The position numbers and the translations under genes were made by a program. A stretch of DNA of 7,728 bases from Chloroflexia bacterium. GTDB lineage: Bacteria; Chloroflexota; Chloroflexia; Thermomicrobiales; UBA6265. The stretch covers positions 1-7,728 of the forward strand of contig JACCUV010000195.1 of assembly GCA_013698495.1 (NCBI GenBank). The letters are read 5' to 3'. Below, in pieces: positions 5,368-7,728 of the stretch. The notes under the pieces are model-generated. The model saw only the letters and a program-made list of their open reading frames with translations, searched no databases and was not told the origin of the DNA. How positions within the stretch are numbered: the first letter of the stretch is position 1; every line of letters begins with the position of its first letter.

Positions 5368-7152
5368 TTAGACATCCTTGGTGAGGGTTTCGAGGAACTC
5401 TTCGTTCTTCGTGGTCTTGGAGAGGCGGCTGAGCAGCAACTCCGTGCCTTCGCTGCCACCGAGCATGGAGACCATCCGCCGCATCGTCCAGACCTGACGC
5501 AGGGTGTAATCGTCGAGCAGGAGTTCTTCGCGGCGGGTGCTGGATCGCTGGATGTCGATTGCAGGGTAGATACGGCGCTCAGCGAGCTTGCGGTCAAGGT
5601 GGACTTCCATGTTGCCGGTGCCCTTGAACTCTTCGTAGATGACATCGTCCTGGCGGCTGCCGGTGTCGATCAGGCAGGTGGAAATGATCGTCAGGCTGCC
5701 ACCGCCTTCGATGTTGCGGGCGGCGCCGAAGAATCGTTTGGGCGGGTACAGCGCAACCGGATCGATACCACCGGAAAGGGTTCGCCCACTCGGCGGCACC
5801 GCCAGATTGTAGGCGCGCGCCAGTCTCGTGATCGAGTCGAGCAGAATCGTCACATCGCGGCCCGATTCGACGAGCCGCTTGGCGCGTTCCAGCGCCATTT
5901 CGGCAACCTTGGTGTGGTCCTCAACGGGTTCGTCGAAGGTTGAGGAGATGACTTCACCCTCAACTGTGCGCCGCATATCGGTGACTTCTTCCGGACGCTC
6001 GCCAATCAGGCAGACCATCAGGTGCATGTCCGGGCTGTTCGAGGTGATGCCATTTGCGATCGCCTTGAGCAACAGTGTCTTGCCAGCTTTCGGCGGCGAG
6101 ACGATGAGACCGCGCTGTCCAAGCCCGATTGGGGCTACGAGGTCCAGCAGTCTCGTCGAGAGGATGTTGGCTTGGGTTTCGAGGTTGATCCGCTCAAGCG
6201 GGAAGATTGGGGTGAGCGATTCGAACGTAGGACGTTTGCGCGCCACTTCCGGATCGATCCCATTGACGGCCTCGACGCGGAGCAGACTGAAGAACTTCTC
6301 GTTGTCTTTGGGTGGCCGAACCTGACCGCTGACTCGATCGCCGGTGCGCAGACCGAAGCGGCGAATTTGCGACTGCGACACGTAGATGTCGTCGGATCCT
6401 GGCAACAGTCGCTGTCCGCGCAGGAACCCGAATCCGTCTTCAATTATTTCGAGAACGCCATCGCCAAAGGTATGACCATCGCGTTCTGTTTGGGCCTGGA
6501 GCAGTCTGGTAATGAGGTCTACGCGACGCATTCGCAAGTACCCGGAAACGCCAAGCTCTTTGGAAAATTCGTTGAGCGCCTCGGTGTCGCGCGTCTCGAG
6601 TTCAGCGACCGAAAGTCGGTTGGATGGAGGCGGTTGCTCGCGGTTGTCTCGCTGGTTGTTGCCTCCTCGTCGCCCTTGCTGGTGTTGATCGCCTGAGGCA
6701 TCGTGGTCGGCTCGTGGTCCACGTCCGTTCTTGCCCTGCCGTTGGTTTCGGTTGGCGCCTTGGCCCTGCTGCTGCTGTCGATCGTTCCGGACCGGTCTCT
6801 GGCGGCGATCGCCAGACGGCTCGCCATGCTCGGCGGAGACCGGTTCGGCAACCGCCGTCGGCGTGTCGCCCTGCTCAATCAATTGCGCGGAACCTTCCAG
6901 TGGCAAGGACTGATCGCCTGATTCGCCATCGGGTGTTGCGCCGTCGGGCGACTGGGCGCCGCGCCGATCGACGCCATTCGAGCTTCCAGACAGGGGCGGC
7001 TGCTCGGAGTCAACTGGTTCGACCAGCTGCTCAGCGGGCAAGTCGGTCTCGACCGGTTGTTCCACGATCTTGCGAGGACGTCCACGACGTACTGGCGTCT
7101 TGGTGGCCACGGCGGCATCGTTGTCCATCTGAATCTCTTCTGCAATTGCCAA
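5368..7152 (-). CDS. rho: Transcription termination factor Rho with a long disordered N-terminal extension
   Basis: Rho is a hexameric RNA helicase that loads on untranslated RNA and ends transcription. I choose the TTG at 7152 (594 residues). GGAGG lies exactly 7 nt upstream, while the in-frame ATG at 7128 has only a weak site and the frame-opening ATG at 7200 has none. Residues 1-179 are low complexity, rich in Gln, Arg, Gly, Asn and Asp, with an AT-hook-like RRGRPRK at 22-28. The Rho N-terminal helical domain follows (about 180-222). Next come the cold-shock-like primary RNA-binding domain (about 232-296, DGFGFLRG) and the RecA-like ATPase. Walker A is PPKAGKTL (353-360), Walker B is TILLDS (435-440), and the later motifs GGSLTIISTCL and EFKGTGNMEVHLDR are intact. 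E. coli Rho is about 419 residues, so the extra length is N-terminal. glpX is upstream, as in B. subtilis. Confidence 0.96.
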   Translation of the reverse strand: MAIAEEIQMDNDAAVATKTPVRRGRPRKIVEQPVETDLPAEQLVEPVDSEQPPLSGSSNGVDRRGAQSPDGATPDGESGDQSLPLEGSAQLIEQGDTPTAVAEPVSAEHGEPSGDRRQRPVRNDRQQQQGQGANRNQRQGKNGRGPRADHDASGDQHQQGRRGGNNQRDNREQPPPSNRLSVAELETRDTEALNEFSKELGVSGYLRMRRVDLITRLLQAQTERDGHTFGDGVLEIIEDGFGFLRGQRLLPGSDDIYVSQSQIRRFGLRTGDRVSGQVRPPKDNEKFFSLLRVEAVNGIDPEVARKRPTFESLTPIFPLERINLETQANILSTRLLDLVAPIGLGQRGLIVSPPKAGKTLLLKAIANGITSNSPDMHLMVCLIGERPEEVTDMRRTVEGEVISSTFDEPVEDHTKVAEMALERAKRLVESGRDVTILLDSITRLARAYNLAVPPSGRTLSGGIDPVALYPPKRFFGAARNIEGGGSLTIISTCLIDTGSRQDDVIYEEFKGTGNMEVHLDRKLAERRIYPAIDIQRSSTRREELLLDDYTLRQVWTMRRMVSMLGGSEGTELLLSRLSKTTKNEEFLETLTKDV

Positions 7153-7159
7153 GCGATTT

Positions 7160-7164
7160 CCTCC
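7160..7164 (-). promoter_or_regulatory. Ribosome binding site that selects the TTG start of rho
   Basis: On the minus strand GGAGG, within CGGAGGAAAT, stands 7 nt before the TTG at 7152-7150. No start in the frame has a better site, so it decides the annotation of the Rho N-terminus. Confidence 0.8.
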
Positions 7165-7442
7165 GAAGTAAATGAACAAGCGTGAATTTGTTTCGAACAC
7201 TGAGTGGGAAGCGGATTACGTCCTCGGGGCGCATACCATTCGCTCGGCACAACATTGTGAATCGGCATTTCCCTGCGGGGGCATATCACTTTGCTTTGGT
7301 GGGAGTGGATCGTTACCTCAGGATGCGCCGCTCCAGCACACGACACGTTTGCCATGTGACGGACCGTGGTTGACACCAGGGCACTAGCGGGGTCTTGAAT
7401 GCGGTCACCGTAAGGATTGAGTGGTTCTTGAGAGATGACCTG

Positions 7443-7470
7443 GGCAAGTAGAGGATTGTGGGCACTTGCC
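7443..7470 (-). other. Hairpin in the rho leader
   Basis: On the minus strand GGCAAGT (7470-7464) and ACTTGCC (7449-7443) form a perfect 7-bp stem with a 14-nt loop. Allowing one bulged C, the flanking CTG and CAG extend it. There is no T-run after it, so it is not an evident intrinsic terminator. Its place just downstream of the promoter candidates fits an element of the 5' leader RNA. Confidence 0.4.
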
Positions 7471-7484
7471 AGACCGATAAGAGC

Positions 7485-7513
7485 AGACTACCACCGCGCC
7501 CAAGGCTCGTCAA
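7485..7513 (-). promoter_or_regulatory. Promoter candidate for rho
   Basis: On the minus strand TTGACG (7513-7508; five of six matches to the -35 consensus) is followed after exactly 17 nt by TAGTCT (7490-7485), a poor -10 with three matches. Position and orientation suit rho. The weak -10 keeps confidence low, and the extended -10 about 60 nt upstream is a rival. Confidence 0.25.
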
Positions 7514-7523
7514 GCGTAATCGT

Positions 7524-7589
7524 GCAATAGCGACGCTTCGGTGGATCATACCATGTGGGGCGGGTCGAGACCTCACGGCCCAACATACA
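7524..7589 (-). repeat. Dispersed-repeat-like intergenic element, copy B (inverted and shortened)
   Basis: The minus strand carries TGTATGTTG (7589-7581), GGCC (7580-7577) and TGAGGTCTC (7575-7567). CCCG, CCAC and TGG follow (down to 7551), then CGTC (7535-7532) and TATTGC (7529-7524). The blocks keep the order seen in copy A at 4225-4314 on the plus strand. Between the first two 9-mers copy A has 40 nt and copy B only 5, so copy B looks internally deleted. Where the copies align around TGAGGTCTC...TGG they share most positions. Boundaries are uncertain. Confidence 0.4.
7545..7553 (-). promoter_or_regulatory. Extended -10 promoter candidate for rho
   Basis: The minus strand reads TGGTATGAT: a TGN extension followed by TATGAT, five of six matches to the -10 consensus. 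No good -35 lies 16-18 nt upstream, which extended -10 promoters can tolerate. It lies inside the degenerate repeat copy, so the promoter-like look may be a chance feature of that repeat. Confidence 0.25.
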
Positions 7590-7609
7590 GTTTCCAACTC
7601 TGGCGCTTG

Positions 7610-7728
7610 CTAGTCCCACGGCATCTGATCGAGGGATGCAAGTTTCTCCAGCCGATGCGTGGAGTTGATGAAGCGCACGGTTCCCGATCGCGCGCGCATC
7701 ACCAGGGAGTGCGTCGTCGCCCGCATCG
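7610..7728 (-). CDS. glpX: Class II fructose-1,6-bisphosphatase, C-terminal end (5' part outside window)
   Basis: The last 38 codons of a minus-strand gene enter from the window's right edge and end at TAG (7612-7610). The peptide contains TTHSLVMRARSGTVRFI followed by STHRLEKL. This matches the conserved end of GlpX-type fructose-1,6-bisphosphatases, where a T-[HQ]-S-[LI]-V-M-R-x-[KR]-S-G-T-V-R block is followed by a histidine-containing helix. GlpX removes the 1-phosphate of fructose-1,6-bisphosphate in gluconeogenesis. The catalytic domain is not in view, so activity cannot be judged. The position directly upstream of rho on the same strand supports the call, since B. subtilis has the same pair. 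The tail after the conserved block is short and ends MPWD. Confidence 0.85.
   Translation of the reverse strand, partial: MRATTHSLVMRARSGTVRFINSTHRLEKLASLDQMPWD

Larger units (their letters stand above)
7153..7609. other. 457-nt intergenic region between glpX and rho; probable long rho leader
   Basis: No open frame here has a recognisable product. The 94-codon minus-strand frame at 7597-7313 lacks any family resemblance. Read on the minus strand from glpX, the region holds a degenerate repeat copy (7589-7524), an extended -10 candidate, a TTGACG/TAGTCT promoter candidate and a 7-bp hairpin (7470-7443). Closer to rho are a 5-bp inverted repeat CACAA-CA-TTGTG (7248-7259), an AACAA/TTGTT pair (7175-7179 and 7188-7192) and the rho ribosome binding site. 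If transcription starts near either candidate, the rho mRNA carries an untranslated leader of some 320-390 nt. rho is autoregulated through its leader in E. coli, so a regulatory role is plausible but unproven. Confidence 0.6.

Noticed and set aside
5599..6696. Several 114-224-codon plus-strand frames opposite rho
   Set aside because: They mirror the conserved Rho coding sequence, overlap each other in different frames and contain no recognisable domain.
7128..7200. Rho starting at the ATG at 7200 or at 7128
   Set aside because: The 7200 start has no Shine-Dalgarno, and the 7128 start has only a weak one. The TTG at 7152 has GGAGG at ideal spacing.
7248..7259. CACAACATTGTG as a repressor operator upstream of rho
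   Set aside because: The arms are only 5 bp, there is no second copy nearby and it matches no operator I recognise with confidence.
7370..7375. A perfect TTGACA on the plus strand, as a -35 box
   Set aside because: No acceptable -10 lies 16-18 nt downstream and no plus-strand gene follows within the window.
7441..7520. A T-box or other known riboswitch in the rho leader
   Set aside because: A GCGGTGG stretch loosely recalls the T-box antiterminator, but the conserved sequence and the specifier and terminator stems are absent.
7313..7597. A 94-codon minus-strand frame in the glpX-rho gap
   Set aside because: There is no convincing ribosome binding site and no recognisable domain. It overlaps the repeat and the promoter candidates.

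Overview
The window is a GC-rich, gene-dense piece of bacterial chromosome made almost entirely of housekeeping genes. Gene content and order (M24 peptidase, efp, accB, xseA, xseB on one strand; glpX then rho on the other) fit a Gram-positive-like or Chloroflexota lineage. A member of the Chloroflexota (Thermomicrobia/Sphaerobacter-like) is my best guess. It rests on the long low-complexity N-terminus of Rho, the Arg-tipped EF-P and remembered gene order, not on any marker gene. GTG and TTG starts with good Shine-Dalgarno sequences are used alongside ATG.

Region 1 (1-4175, + strand) is a tight co-directional run. It contains the 3' part of a proline-specific M24B metallopeptidase, elongation factor P (efp), the biotin carboxyl carrier protein of acetyl-CoA carboxylase (accB), both subunits of exodeoxyribonuclease VII (xseA, xseB) and a HypE/PurM-superfamily protein of unknown reaction. 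Gaps are 73, 11, -4, 9 and 9 nt, so at least efp through the HypE-like gene looks like one operon. accC, the usual partner of accB, is not in the run. A small hairpin lies between the peptidase gene and efp.

Region 2 (4176-4388) is a 213-nt intergenic stretch with a dispersed-repeat-like element and a weak promoter candidate. It precedes a + strand Ntn-hydrolase of the aspartylglucosaminidase/isoaspartyl peptidase family (4389-5345).

Region 3 (5368-7728, - strand) holds rho and, upstream of it, the last 38 codons of a class II fructose-1,6-bisphosphatase (glpX). The glpX-rho order is also known from Bacillus subtilis. Rho has a roughly 180-residue disordered N-terminal extension with an AT-hook-like motif. 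Between the two genes are 457 nt with no convincing gene. They hold a hairpin, two promoter candidates and a second, inverted, degenerate copy of the repeat seen in region 2.

I see no mobile element, CRISPR array, tRNA, rRNA or defence system. The least explained features are the orphan HypE-like protein in the ExoVII operon, the pair of related inverted intergenic elements, and the long rho leader.
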